A stretch of DNA of 64,000 nucleotides from Eretmocerus hayati (taxonomy: Eukaryota; Arthropoda; Insecta; Hymenoptera; Aphelinidae). Each line of letters opens with the position of its first letter. Positions within the stretch are counted from its first letter, which is position 1. The stretch lies in assembly GCA_029851415.1 (NCBI GenBank), contig CM056743.1:121178305-121242304 (forward strand), in the 5' to 3' direction. This document shows, piece after piece, positions 34,723 through 47,628 of the stretch. The position numbers and the translations under genes were made by a program. The notes below the pieces were generated by a model. The model did not search any database, was not told the origin of the DNA, and was given only the letters and a program-made list of their open reading frames with translations.

Positions 34723-34792
34723 GCCGAAGCTCGGATTCGAACCAAGGACCAGGTGATCTCCAGTCATGACTTTTCCACTAGGCTACTCCGGC
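34723..34792 (-). tRNA. tRNA-like sequence, probably a SINE head or tRNA pseudogene
   Basis: On the minus strand a 70-base unit has a fully paired acceptor stem, GCCGGAG with CTTCGGC (one G-U), box A TAGCCTAGTGG, a good T arm CTTGGTTCGAATCCGAG containing box B GGTTCGAATCC, and TTTTTT directly after as a pol III terminator. The anticodon arm is degenerate: only three pairs around loop CTGGAGA, nominal anticodon GGA (Ser), and no long variable arm as a serine tRNA should have. That makes a functional tRNA unlikely; a tRNA-derived SINE fits better. Confidence 0.45.
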
Positions 34793-35193
34793 TATGTAGT
34801 TACAGAACAGGAACAGATAAATAGTTGTCTGACCTACACAATCACTTTTTTCCCAGGGAGTGGTTATTCGCAGTCGTATTCCGTGTATGTCCGTGTAGAA
34901 AATATACCCTCCGTGCGCGTCCGTTTCCCAAATAAAACATCTTCTCAGAATCTTGAAGTTTAGAAAAGGCAAATGACCATGGTTAAACGTATTCCGCACG
35001 AGCGTCGCACAAGACAGCACGAAAACTGCCCAAAACTGGACAAGACCACACACCAGTACCGCCACACAATACTGCACGGATACCACACGGGATAGGTATT
35101 TACCTGGCGGATACTCACTTGGGTACAGGGTGAACCATCAGGGCACTTGGTGGTGGCAGGCGGAATGATGTTGTGATACTAGCCTGGATTACA

Positions 35194-35330
35194 CTTGGAT
35201 CGTTGAATATACACTTCTCTTGAGTGTTTGAGCGATAAAACGCCATCTGGTGGTGATATGCAGGACCACACTCTTGTAATTACACATCGAGGGCATAATC
35301 ATGGATTTCGAGGCCATGGGATTGCTTGAA
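35194..35330. repeat. Diverged direct repeat, copy 1
   Basis: ACTTGGATCGTTG...TACACTTCT..TTGAGCG.AAAA..ATCTG.TGGTGAT...GAGGCCATGGGATT. A diverged second copy in the same orientation is at 36271-36435, 1.08 kb away. The segment between them includes repeated ATTTGATCAAA-like motifs (35440-35475, 36030-36110) and a second short direct repeat, GATCCAGGTTGG. Confidence 0.55.
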
Positions 35331-36270
35331 GCGAACCTACCATACAGCATACGTGTGATGAGGCCAGCCCTATTGAAAATATCTCCCAAAACCTGAATTA
35401 AAACATCCAATTGAATCAAATCCTGGATCCAGGTTGGGTCAATAATGTAATGCTATTTGATCAAACTTTGATCAAATGATGAATTTGAGGAGCGAAATAA
35501 ATTTGTCTGGCGGGACTGCGCATTGCAATGCAACGGGACGAAGTGTACGCATCGCGCATATAAACGTTATTGTGGGTGTCATTTCCTATTTTTTTTTTTT
35601 TTTGGAAAACCATCGCTTCATCGGTCCCGTTTACCACACATTACCTGCACTTCAAAACGCAGATGCAGGAAGATCATGCAGCGAGGTTATGTTGATGCGT
35701 GATGTACCGTATTTTGTATAGCTTCACACGACGGATAGATTCGAACAAGACGTATAGACTTCTATTTTATAAAATTCAGAATGACATTGACAATTTCATG
35801 CCAACGTAACCTCAATTATGATTGATCTCATGTATCTGCTTTTTGAGGTGAATGACGAGAAGAGCCGAACTCACAATAATCCTATAATGAGACTCATAAA
35901 ACGATCTGACGAGCAGATTTTCCAGAAAAATCTCAAGAGAGCACATAACGAAATGAATATTTCGTTCCGATTCAGCGAGGGATCGTCACGCGCAAGTGCG
36001 AGGCAGACGAATTTTGCTCTTCAAACCCAACATTTGATCCAGGTTGGATCAAAAAGTAATACATCATTTGGTCAAATGGGATCACGTAACATCGACAATT
36101 TGATCTAATTGGATCTGTTTTTGAAGATCCTCTTCTTCAGGGGGGCCACTTATAGCATTTTGATCAGGTGAGGCCACTATACCTCAGGCTCCCTAGAGAC
36201 CATCATAGCCTTTTCGTTGAGGTGAGTCCAACATAGGGTGGTTGATTTATACGATACTTGTGTGCATCAA

Positions 36271-36435
36271 CTTGGATCGTTGCGTGCACACTTCTTTTGG
36301 ATTTTTGAGCGAAAAAATGTCATCTGATGGTGATGTGGAATTCTATTGCGTAAACACAGTCCCGTGACTGCAGTTGCGTATATGCTCACCGGGGCCGTAA
36401 TACAGATTTTGAGGCCATGGGATTCACTTGAGGCC
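36271..36435. repeat. Diverged direct repeat, copy 2
   Basis: Same-orientation partner of 35194-35330, sharing CTTGGATCGTTG, the TTTGAGCG block, the TGGTGAT block and GAGGCCATGGGATT. It runs into the GAGGCC-rich repeat that continues to 36620. Confidence 0.55.
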
Positions 36436-36620
36436 ACATGACCACGAGCCTGCTTGAGGCCGTGCCACCACGAGGGGGCAAAAGCGGAAGGGAGATTCCT
36501 TTCTGTTTGAGACCGTTCCAGCATAGCATTTTTTGAGATCGTGCTGGCATAGCATTTTTTTAGGCCAGACTGGCAAGAGACCATACCGGCACAGATTTTT
36601 TGAGGCCGGGACGGGATAGC
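36405..36620. repeat. GAGGCC / GCATAGCATTTTTTGAGA repeat cluster
   Basis: Tandem-like degenerate units GAGGCC..., CCAGCATAGCATTTTTTGAG, CTGGCATAGCATTTTTTTAG and CCGGCACAGATTTTTTGAGG. This is the reverse-orientation relative of 26441-26620. Confidence 0.55.
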
Positions 36621-36680
36621 TCCAGTACTAATACCGTTCTCAATATTATAACATAAGTGGTGAGAACGTCGTTCGATCAA

Positions 36681-37500
36681 TTCGTGAAATCCATTTGCCT
36701 AGTTTTTTCTCGTTTCCAAGTTTTGATGTATGAGGGACTTTGTTAACTGGATGACTCATGATATATGCAGCTGACTTTACGTGAAAAATTATCAAGGAAA
36801 GTTGCCGTGCGTGTATGATACAATGAATTATTCTAAAGCGTTTGCAACGATGCAGAATTTGAACAAATCGACACTGTTTTGAAGAACTATGTATTGTTAT
36901 TCAAAAGAGCCTCATGAATAGTTCACCTCCTCCAATATACTGTGTGCAACTCTAAAGAATTGAGATGTATAGTTTTCCTGACAGAGCGTGACATATACTG
37001 CACCCTAGAACCGCCAAGAGAATGGCACAATTCATGAATATGAATCTATTCCTTTCAGAGGAATGCGATCTCGATATCCACAAGCTGATTCAAGAGATTT
37101 ATGGTATTCTTGACAACCATGAGAACGACTCCGACTACTTCTAGGTAGCTCAAAATGTTTCAGATGATGATATCAATAATATAATCCGTGATTGTGATCA
37201 CTTCCTTCAATCATATAATGTGTGGGTTGATAAAATGCCAAAGAATAGGCAGATAACTTGCAAACTTTTTCAATCCATGATTATTTCCTGTTATCGTGTC
37301 GAAAAAATCGGGAGAATTCGGACAACGCGCGGAAGAAAATAGGTTCTAAATGAGAGCTCATATGAGATCATGGGAAGAATATCATCAAAAACCGAATAAT
37401 TTTCAAGATCTCAATTTTGCTATTCTTCACCCTTCTCTCACTTGAGGGATGTATTCTGACCAGAAAAATGCTTTACTGAACGAGTTGTGAAGCTACCTAT
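36681..37500. other. Nothing recognised
   Basis: AT-rich sequence with no open frame, repeat or RNA signal that I can support. Confidence 0.4.
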
Positions 37501-37616
37501 TCTCTACTTGCATGATTATTACTTTTACTTTTAGCACCAAAACGAAATATCTCAAACCATAGACCCTGATGCTGAAGTTTTTCCGAGCTATGGGCTATGA
37601 CCCACGCATTGAAGCA

Positions 37617-37965
37617 AGGTAAGTGTATCCCAACATGCCCCCCCCCCCCCCGCAAGTTGTTTTGCCAATAGTTTTGTCCCACTTCAATATTTTTCAACGC
37701 ACTTCATTGCGTTTGAGGCTTGTTCCAAGACCTTGAAAATGAGTTAGGGTAGGTTTGATTTCGACCAATCAGAGTCAGCTATCGCAATTTTACAGAGACG
37801 TGATTTTATACGAGTTTGCTGAGAAGTATGCATCCTACCTCAACATTTTCCAATGTAATCCAACTCATCCTAGAGCTTGTCTTATGACCTTCAAAATGAG
37901 CTGAATTGAGTCTGATTTTGATCAACTGAAGTCAAGCTGTCTTAACTCCCCCCCCCCCCCCCCCC
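37617..37965. mobile_element. Partial relative of the 102-948 element with poly-C runs
   Basis: It begins GGTAAGTGTATCCCAACATG like the termini of 102-948, then shows the same subterminal stretch (TTCAACGCACTTCATTGCGTT...GACCTTGAAAATGAG...TTTGATTTCGACC). The subterminal block is repeated again at about 37840-37940. Two long C homopolymers sit at about 37639-37652 and 37948-37965. A decayed family A segment lies just upstream, 37530-37615. Confidence 0.5.
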
Positions 37966-38099
37966 CAAAAAAAACCGATGGAAATCGCCGATACAATGCA
38001 TAAATCGATCGACTGAACGTATAACACTGCTTTACGCATGGCAGTACTCGTTCACTTGACGCCGAGTCGATCGAAAAACGTATTTTGATCCTCGGGCGT

Positions 38100-38420
38100 G
38101 AAGTTTTTTTGCTCTACTCGTGCTAATTCCAACCTACGCCAGGGCTCGGTCCGAGAACAATCACTAAAATCAAACTTCCCACCCTCTAATCGAAAAATAC
38201 TATTTTATCGGCGTGCAACCACATTATTGATTGCTCGTGCGGACCCTACGAAGACGACTAGTATAATTTTCTTGAAAACTAGCACGTTTTGCCGTCTCAG
38301 ACGAAAACTAGTACAACTCGGCTTAACCACGAAAACCAACACATTTGGTGTATACTCGTACATTCTAAAACCCACACAAAAACTAGCACATTCAAACGTG
38401 CTAGTTTTCGTCCCAAATTT
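38100..38420. repeat. Degenerate ACGAAAACTAGCAC repeats
   Basis: The motifs GAAAACTAGCACG, ACGAAAACTAGTAC, ACGAAAACCAACAC and AAAAACTAGCACATTC occur in one orientation and finish with an inverted copy, GTGCTAGTTTTCGTC, at about 38397-38412. Seen directly; function or origin unknown. Confidence 0.55.
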
Positions 38421-39177
38421 GAAATGTGGTTTCCTTTAAATTTCTGTACAAAAAATAGCACAGTGGTTATTTTACTCGAAGAGTCATACATTTGAGAATT
38501 TGAGACGAAGACTGAGTGATAATAAAAATCAGGAATTACAAAAATCGTCTTCATACACACATGGGTGATTCTGACGAAAGTGTGATAGTTTGGGGTCAAA
38601 ATTGTCACAAATTGTCACAATGGGTGATTTGAGTGAAAAAATTATTTTTCTCTAGTCTAACCTGAAATTGCCGCGTTTAAATGGGATTTTAGGGTTCTCG
38701 GAATGAAAGAATACATCCGTACTTTGCTTGCAAGCCTATTGGGCACTGGAAGACATGTCTGTCTCGCTTCGCTCGACAGGCAAACTGTCCAACTGCACAA
38801 AATGGGCTACAGCGCTCAGTACGGAAATATACTATTAGCTCCAGACAAGTTTTGGTGGCCCATAAAAATTTTCGAACCTTCCGGATCCGTGGTCTGAGTA
38901 AGTTTGTCACAAATAGAAACTAATAGCACCTGCAGTCATCTCTCACACGCGTACTCTAATTTTCACCGGCGAAAAAGATACCATGTTATTTTTTTGCGTA
39001 AGCGAGTATTTTCTTCAGATCTACTGTCAGAGCGATATTCGCATTCAATTTTTGGCAGATAGTTCGAGATGTTTTGATACTTCTGATCCAACTATACCAA
39101 AATATTGCTGTGGTAACGTGATACTTTAGGAAACGTATCTCAGATTCATTTTGATAGTTCTGATTCGTCTGTTATTG

Positions 39178-40566
39178 CCCTGGTAGAAAAAAGACCGTAG
39201 CAGTACTGCGCAACTCCGTACTACTGTAGTAGAGGTACTGTAGTAGTACGATGCAGTATTACTGCAGTAGTACGATATAGTAGTACTACAGTAGTTTGAT
39301 GTTCCGCTACTGCAGTAGTACTGTCAGTATTACTGTCGTACTACTATCGTATTACGCCAAAGTCTGTGTCCACAATGGTATTATTTCCAAGTTTGAGGAT
39401 ACCGAGAATATTTGTGCATGCAAGAGAGTTAGCAGATCTGCTGGACTGTGTGTGCGTGTTTGGCACTTTGTGTTAACATAAAGGGTTATTTCGCTACACA
39501 CGCGCTATATACACCCGCCCGCTCTCTCCGCAAACTCACACAGCAGAAAGACAGGAGTCGGACTGTCGCGGCCGTACTCGTTTTGTTTTGATGAGTCGAT
39601 GCAACAACCGTCTTATTTTGATGCATTCGGTTTGATTCTGCCATTATTAAGTATCAACAAGGGGCCACCGATAACAAAGCCGGTTGTTATTCATACCGAT
39701 AAACGACACAAATAAAGCTCAAATTACAATCCCCTAATGGGGGCTCGACGCTTATGAGCAACAATTGAGCACCTGAGCAACAGTGAGAATTGGCGCAAAT
39801 GGCAGCGGGATAGACTCGCATGCGAGAGGCTCGAGTTCGGTCCCCGAGGCTGAAAATTTTTTTTCTTTCTGCCCAATTCGGTTTTTCTTTGCTTCACGCA
39901 AGCTTGAATTTTTTTCCCTCGATACCGAATATATATATCCAATTCTAATTTCGTTTGAATATCAATTCAATTCAAATGTTGACATTCAAGTTTTGAGATT
40001 TTCGACGCTGAAAATACTCGTATTGGACATTTAAATCATTTTTGCGAGTGCACATTCCGACGGACTGAGTATCTCGATTTTTTGAAAGTACTTACGCTTA
40101 GTGAAATCACCTCATGATATAGAGTACGAATAATCATTTTTAGAGAGGAATAGAATTATTTTGATTCGACAGTCCGACTCCTGTCTTTCTGCTGTGTGAG
40201 TTTGCGGAGAGAGCGGGCGGGTGTATATAGCGCGTGTGTAGCGAAATAACCCTTTATGTTAACACAAAGTGCCAAACACGCACACACAGTCCAGCAGATC
40301 TGCTAACTCTCTTGCATGCACAAATATTCTCGGTATCCTCAAACTTGGAAATAATACCATTGTGGACACAGACTTTGGCGTAATACGATAGTAGTACGAC
40401 AGTAATACTGACAGTACTACTGCAGTAGCGGAACATCAAACTACTGTAGTACTACTATATCGTACTACTGCAGTAATACTGCATCGTACTACTACAGTAG
40501 TAAGGTGATGAGACAGTAGCGCTACTGTAGTACTACTACAGTAATACGCTCTTTTTTCTACCAGGG
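39178..40566. mobile_element. Palindromic element with CCCTGGTAGAAA termini
   Basis: The ends CCCTGGTAGAAAAAAG and the inverse CTTTTTTCTACCAGGG bound arms of about 390-400 bp (39178-39568 and 40167-40566). A 61-codon frame is identical in both arms, so they have diverged very little. Each arm starts with a dense GTAGTACTACAGTA-type array. The 600-bp centre holds a tRNA-like SINE head at 39783-39855. The element ends about 210 bp upstream of the lipase ATG. No transposase and no clear target-site duplication. Confidence 0.75.
39783..39855 (+). mobile_element. tRNA-like SINE head inside palindrome centre
   Basis: Box A TGGCGCAAATGG at 39791 and box B-like GAGTTCGGTCCCC at 39832 are spaced as in a tRNA. 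The T arm CTCGAGTTCGGTCCCCGAG can pair. A run of eight T follows the tRNA-like part. The anticodon arm is not convincing, so a SINE is more likely than a working tRNA. Confidence 0.5.
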
Positions 40567-40778
40567 TGGTTCAATAGTTGTTGAATACTCGTACACAATT
40601 AGAATTGATGTCTCTCCTATAATTATATGGCTATATCCCCATCAGCCTTATGTTCGCCTCACATTCAATCACAAATTGTTGAACAGACAGGTCCGTCGGC
40701 TCGGCGAGAGATAACTATATCGGGCAGAGAAATTTACTTGTTTACATTTGCGACGTGGGATAGCAAAAGTTTTGTGAC

Positions 40779-43700
40779 ATGAAATCATATTTGCATAAAT
40801 TAGTGGTGGTGGTCTTACATCTGATCCTATTCCAACCAAGTATCTGCATCAGATTGAGTGATTTTATACCCGTCAAGCACGATGTTACAAAAGTTCGATA
40901 CGAGAGCCAGCTGCGGAACGTCGGAGACCAGTACACCGTTTTGGATTTTGTGAGTACGATCATATGTTACTTTCAGAACTGAATTTGTTGTTGTGATGTA
41001 ATTACTCAAGACCATCGAGAATCTGATGTTTAGAGTGGAATGTACGGATTCAGTACTTCTTTGCCAAGTTTATTGTGATTCCATTCTAGTTTGTTGTTAT
41101 TCCGTCGAACAGAGCACAGTCCATGTATATATTTGTGTGTGACCATATATGGGTTGAACTTGTTTGAAAGTCGGCCAACGCAATCATCGAGTAGGTAGTA
41201 TTGTTTTGATGGCGAATCTCAATCCGATTCCGCACAAAAAAGTTTGGACTCAAACTATGAAAGAGAGGGAAGTCTAGTTCAAGTAAGCTTTTCAGAATCG
41301 AACAACCACTGCAGAGCAGTCGTAAAATTGTTACAGATCGGGCTTGTACAACGTCACGGCTATCCTGCTGAAGAGCACTATGTGATGACGCACGATGGGT
41401 ACATTTTAGTGATGCACCGGATCCCTGGTAGTCCTTCAAATCCGAAGAGTTTCGAAAAACCCATTGTGTTCCTGCAGCATGGGCTTTTTCTCTCCAGCGA
41501 TACTTTTGTGCTTCTAGGACCTGGCAAAGATTTGGGTGAATATTTTCAGATATATTTTTCTCAAGGCTTTTGTTTTCAAAAATATTCCATGGAGTATTCA
41601 TCAGTTATCTTCATGGAAACAATTCAAAGTTTACTGATTACAAAGAAGTATCACTTTTTAGTGAGAAATTACTCTTTTCAACCGTTGAAAATTTTGATGC
41701 TAAAATACTCATTTACTATCTTGCAGCGTTCCTCTTAGCAGATGCTGGTTACGATGTATGGTTTGGAAATGCCAGAGGCAATACTTACTCCAGATATCAC
41801 GCTTCTCTATCAACAGAAGAAAAAGAGTTTTGGCAATTTAGGTACACCATTTTTCATAAAATTCAACTTTATTCTCGTACGTTGCACTCACTCGGGTTAT
41901 AGTCCATGACCTTAATTCATCAATGAAATAACTTGCTATGAACCAACGTCATAGAATACTAGTATTGTTACTAATATCAATTGATATTGATTGTAAACAT
42001 TTTCGTATAAATACACTGTTCATCGGTTTGGAACGGAAGTCTCTATTAATACTACAAATTGTTTAACGGCTTTGGAAGTATGACGTGCTTGCTTGCTCTT
42101 GCTTGTGTGCTTTTGTGTATCTTTTTTTTTTCATAATTCGTTGCTCATTAGTGTGCCGTTGAGATATTTAGTATGTTGTGACGCAGTGATGAGACGCAGT
42201 CTGCATCAAATTCAAAACGATCGATGAATATCCATCAAAACGATTATTCACTCAATCATCTTCAAGTTCAAGGCCATACTCGAAGATTAGATATTGAATT
42301 ATTAACTCATTTATTTTTATATCTTGCGCGTTTTGAAAGTAAATTTGCGAATTGAGAGTTCACAAATTTAAAATATCTAAGTGTAAAATAGAATTCAAAA
42401 TCAGAGACTCATTTGTAATTTTTGAATTATTTTAATAATTTGAATGTCTGTAATTTCTTTCTTTCATTTTTTAGCTATCATGAAATCGGCCTGTTCGACC
42501 TGAGCGCGTCAATTGATTATGTTCTTTCCACAACGGGTCAGCCCAAGCTTGTGTTCATTGGATATTCAATGGGTGCCAGTGAGATTTTTGTCTTGTTATC
42601 AATCCTGCCCGAATACAATCGGAAGATTACGCTCATCGTCTGCCTGGCGCCTATAGCCTTCTGGCGCAACCGACTACCCATAGGTTTGCAATTCTTGGCA
42701 AACAATGCTGATGCCATGGAGGTAATGACCAATAATGTCTTTCTCTTCACGAGATTTCAGCGAGTTTCACACGAATTTTTTCATCTGTTCTATGCATTAT
42801 AAAGAATTTCATATAATTCAAAATAGTTCTTCTCACAGTTACGGATTAAAAATCATATATATCGATGATTCAAAAAATTATCCATTCGAATTTTATCGAA
42901 GCCCTTAAAAATATTATCATGACTTCAAAAATATCATAAATCAAGCTTTTAAGCTTTGAAATATAATTTTTTACGCGAAAATGATTAAAAGTCATTCTAT
43001 GGATAGAGATAAATATTCTGATGAGAGCACTGACTTATTGTTCCATGGTATTCCAGGATCTAACGAATCAATACGACTATTACGAGATTCTTCCACAATC
43101 CTCATACTTTGCGAGGCTGTCCGATAATCTGTGCCGGAATCAAAATACAAGAGGAGGGCAACTAACTTGCGCATCACTTCTTTACCTCACCCCCATTGCC
43201 GATGTCACAAGATTCAATATGGTAATGTATATATATCAACTGAAAAATAGAGATGAGTCTCAATATACTATAATAAATACTGTCAAATATTCATTTCAGA
43301 CCGCTTATCCAACGGTTTTGAAGTATTTCCCAGCTGGAACTTCGATCCAAGCGGTTTTACATTATACACAAAATATGGTATCCGGACGATTTCAAGCTTA
43401 CGACCATGGGCCCTTATTGAACTATGAAAAGTATTCCAGGAAAACTCCACCATCTTACAATTTGAAACAAGTGACTGCCCCAGTGGCTATATTTTATGGA
43501 AATAATGATTATTTTACAACACCGAAGGTGGGTCGAAATTATTTTTCGTGATGATTTGATAAAGCACTCACAGTCAGAGCACCAGGTCTGCGGAACACGG
43601 ATCTCGATGAAACTCTCGGAATCATCTTTTTTCGGTGAGAAATGAAGGCATCTTTGAGGGTTTGATCCAATGGGCTCTTTATCAAAAGACACAGCCATGG

Positions 43701-44777
43701 AGGTCAGCATTGTCAGTATGTCTATGTATACGACTTTTCTACACAGGTGTGTAAATGTGCAATGCTGATCCTCGTAGATATATCTTAAAATACGAGACCC
43801 ATCGGATCAAAACCCTCCAGGTACCGCCACTTTTGCCAAAACAAGACGATTTTCATCGAGTTTCGAGATCTGTGTTCCTCAGACCTGGTACTCTCCTTGT
43901 CAGTCCGCTCCTGAGTTATGACTCTGGATTCGTTTCATGTTTGAAAGACTATTGACAATAGAAATATCTCGAGCCTTTTATTTTTATTGTATTAGGCTCT
44001 TGATACTCTAACTATTTCCCTTTCAGACCATGTTCATTAACTTTGTAATAGCTTTTCAAACTAACCAACTGTTACTGTGAAATTGGGTTTTTTTGGCACA
44101 AATGATGAATTTGAACAAAAGATCTATTCTCTTCATGTCCAATGATATTAGAAGCACGAAGCCTCGAGTTGGTTGAATTAGAAATTCTTTAACGACTCAA
44201 TTAATTTATTTGGATCAATCTATTACTTTCTGCTATTTTATTTTCAAAAGGTGTTCAGTGGATCTGGAATAGCTTTCCAAACCGATCAATTGTTACTATC
44301 CAATTGGATTTTTGACGCATGAATTATGAATTCGAATGGTCTCCTTTTAAGTCTTCTTTTCATCCCCGATGATCCGCTTTGAAAGCACGAAGCCTCGAAT
44401 TGGGTAAATTATAAATTCTCTGACTATCCAATTCATTTGCGTAGATCTGTTTATAAGGCATCTGATCATTTTTGTCCTTGTTTTTCATCGAGATATGAAC
44501 TATTGAATAAATCGTCCAACTCAAGGTTTGCTGGGGTTACACGGATACTGGATCCTATTTGGGTATGAAAACTTGATTAAAAAATTGTTCTTCTTTTCAG
44601 AATTGCGAAATTCTGCGAGGAGCGTTGCCTAATGTGGTACTATTCAAAAAAATTCCTCACGATCGATTCAATCATTTGGATGTATTGTGGGCAGTAGATT
44701 CAAAGAAACTGTTATATCCTGATGTTCTGTCGATCATAGGCCGATATACAAACAAATATTATCGTCGACACTATTGA
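40779..44777 (+). CDS. Secreted acid lipase ('lipase 3'-like), seven coding exons
   Basis: Neutral/acid lipase of the alpha/beta-hydrolase family that splits ester bonds of glycerolipids; expected to be secreted or lysosomal. Exons: 40779-40949, 41337-41535, 41727-41841, 42475-42721, 43057-43221, 43300-43527 and 44601-44777, all GT-AG with matching phases, 433 residues (family usually about 400-430). Residues 1-24 form a signal peptide (hydrophobic core [10 protein letters not shown]). The N-terminal lipase region has [22 protein letters not shown] and the oxyanion HG in [11 protein letters not shown]. The nucleophile is Ser 193 in GYSMGAS, acid Asp 369 in GNNDYFTTP and base His 400 in FNHLDVLWA, so the triad is complete. 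[10 protein letters not shown] is the family's conserved block. The last intron contains the foldback repeat 43577-43895. A lipase-like first exon 10 kb downstream points to a tandem cluster. Confidence 0.92.
43577..43895. repeat. Foldback repeat, family A-like copy in lipase intron
   Basis: The ends are ACCAGGTCTG and the inverse CAGACCTGGT; the arms contain GGAACACGGATCTC / GAGATCTGTGTTCC and GGTGAGAAATGAAGG. It shares blocks with 27231-27568. It lies in the 1.07-kb last intron of the lipase gene, starting 50 bp after the exon 6 donor. Confidence 0.75.
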
Positions 44778-44897
44778 ATTCTTGTCCGAATGAAATGATG
44801 ATGTTGATACATTACTCTATCATTGTTAGCCGACTGAAAACTACTAGAAGTATACGCTTGTGTTATGTTTTGAACTCTCTAAGATTGTTAAATTTTT

Positions 44898-44903
44898 AAT
44901 AAA
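44898..44903 (+). promoter_or_regulatory. Candidate lipase polyadenylation signal
   Basis: AATAAA 121 bases after the lipase stop codon, in an AT-rich context. Confidence 0.55.
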
Positions 44904-45103
44904 TTTTATATGGAAATTTCGCAAAGTTATACCTGAAATTTTTAATGATCGTCTTCTTGAAAATACTTCCAATATTTGAACTGAAAATGATTACTTACAT
45001 ACTACTCTCATCCATCACCCGAAAACCATAAAAGTTGATGAAATCAAGAGATGATCGAGAATACAAAATGAGTGAAATAGCACATAAAAAGGGCTTTATT
45101 CGG

Positions 45104-47147
45104 AAAGGGACTATGCGGTTAAGCATGGTGAAGTGGACCTTGTCAGGTATGGCCTTGAAAGTATTTTTTCCCACTTTCTAACCCCAAATTATGAGGAAAG
45201 CAAAGGTTTGTAGGTCCCAAAGTTGCCCCTGTTTTCTACGGCATCCTAGGAACCCTCCCAAAAACCCTCAAAATCGATGTTCCTTCTACCAAATCGCATT
45301 CTGATGCATTTCAACGAATCGATCTGAAATTTTTTTGACATATTCTTGAAAATAGAAGAAAGATATTTGCATACTGATAACTTTGAATTTAGGCCCCGAA
45401 AAAAATTCTTGAATATTAAAAAACGATTTTTCTCATAGAGGTTGGGGATTAGCACGGGATTTGATCATCTCACCGTGTTTGTCAGGTAATTTTACATCGT
45501 AAACCGCTTTGGAACATAACTTTAGGTGGTGGAAAGTGGTCAAAAAAGCCAATAAACGTTTTCAAAGCAAATTTTGATTCAGTAACTTGCATCTTCTGCG
45601 CATGCGCGTCTTCCTACATGTACATCTCTGAAAGTATTTTTAATCGATAAGTGATGCAATTTCCTTCAAAATGACCACTTGAGGAGGTCGATTTGATGCA
45701 GTAAAACCCGAGATCTAGCTAGTCCAAAAAATGAGAAAATCCAAGGTACCAAATCCGTGGAGCCCTGTCTCCTTCAATGGGCCCGAAAAGTGCAAATTTT
45801 GAGTCGGACTGTTTCAAAGATGTGAACATGTGTTTTCGATGTAATTTTTGACTTAGAAACCGAATCTGGCGTCAGTTTCATTCCAAACCTTCAAGATTTT
45901 CCATGATACTAAAAAAACCGACCGTAGGGTGTACGGCCATTTACAGCCTTTTTCCACACATTTGAGATGTGTGTTGAATATAGGCAAAGTTTTGAGCTTG
46001 TAGCGTGGAGGATGAAAGTATGATTTCCTTTGTGTTTTGACCAACTGAAGACGATGCCGATGGTTTTGAGCCTTGATAAGTACTTGAAGGCGAGATATAA
46101 GGTGTATAATACAGTTTCCTCTAGTGAGAGCATGTAACAAAATATTGCTCCATCAGCCCAAATCTCATTCCCAAATCATCCCCAAGCCTCGAAATCATCG
46201 GCATTGTCTTCAGCTGGTTAAAATACAAAGGAAAACATACTTGCATCCTCTACGCGACTAGTTCAAACCTTTGCCTATATTCAACACACATCTTAAATGT
46301 GTAGAAAAAGGCTGTAAATATCCGTACACCCTACGGTCGGTTTTTTTAGTATAATGGAAAATCTTGAAGGTTTGGAATGAAACTGACGCCAGATTCGGTT
46401 TCTACGTCAAAAATTACATCGAAAACACATGTTCACATCTTTGAAACAGTCCGACTCAAAATTTGCACTTTTCGGGCCCATTGAAGGAGACAGGGCTCCA
46501 CGGATTTGGTATTACCTTGGATTTTCTCGTTGTTTGGGCCAGCTAGATCTCGGGTTTTACTGCATCAAATCGACCTCCTCAAGCGGTTATTTTGAAGGAA
46601 ATTGCATCAGTTATCGATTAAAATCAGAGATGTAGAAAGACGCGCATGCGCAGAAGATGCAAATTACTGAATCAAAATTTGCTTTGAAAACGTTTATCGG
46701 CTTTTCTGCCCACATTCCACCACCTAAAATTATATGTTCCAAAGCGGTTTTCGATGTAAAATTACCTGACAAACACGGTGAGATGGTCAAATCCCGTGCT
46801 AATCCCAAACCTCTATGAGAAAAATCGTTTTATAATATTCAAGAATTTTTTTCGAGGCCTAAATCCAAAGTTATCAGTATGCAAATATCTTTCTTCTATT
46901 TTCAAGAATATGTCAAAAAAATTTCAGATCGATTCGTTGAAATGCATCAGAATGCGATTTGATAGAAGGAACATCGATTTTGAGGGTTTCTTAGAGGGTT
47001 CTTAGGGTGCTGTAGAAAACAGGGGCGACTTTGGGACCTACATACCTTTGCTTTCCTCATAATTTGGGGTTAGAAAGTGGGAAAAAATACTTTCAAGGCC
47101 ATACCTGACAAGGTCCACTTCACCATGCTGAACCGCCCAGTCCCTTT
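45104..47147. mobile_element. 2-kb palindromic element (family C, long copy)
   Basis: The termini are AAAGGGACTATGCGGTTAAG and the inverse CCGCCCAGTCCCTTT. Arms 45104-45993 and 46266-47147 are inverted copies of about 885 bp with only scattered differences, around a 272-bp spacer. Each arm contains GCGCATGCGCGTCTT and a 74-75-codon frame duplicated by the symmetry. No transposase domain seen. A shorter copy is at 60385-61600. Confidence 0.8.
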
Positions 47148-47628
47148 ACACAGCCTGTACAGGAAAATTTTTATGCATATCTTCATTATCTCACTATGAG
47201 AGAATCTGATATTGTTCTAAAGCATATATCTATCGCAAATTTCCAGAATTTCCGCTTGGTCTTATGAAGACTGATTCTCTCGGGCATGCATTCTTTGAAA
47301 ATTTCAATTTGAATACATCATTTGAGATATTGGAAATAGTGCTCATTTGTATGATGTCAGGATGATTTTTTCAAGGAATAATCACTGGTACAGAAAGTAC
47401 TTAGCACACCAATCGGCGTGTATCAGTGCGTATCAGTTTTTGCAAACTGAAATAAATTCAAACCCATATGTTCTTTCGAAATATTTGAAGAATCAAATTT
47501 GAGAATGAATGCAAAAAATTGGGAATTCAAATTAAAAATAATTGAATGCATCAGTATTGCAACGCTTCAATCCACGATTCACGTAAGAAAACAGTCAGTA
47601 ATTGAGGGTGCGTGCCTGTAAAATAGTA

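Noticed and set aside
34723..34792. Functional tRNA-Ser(GGA)
   Set aside because: The acceptor and T arms are good, but the anticodon stem has only three pairs and the long variable arm of a serine tRNA is missing.
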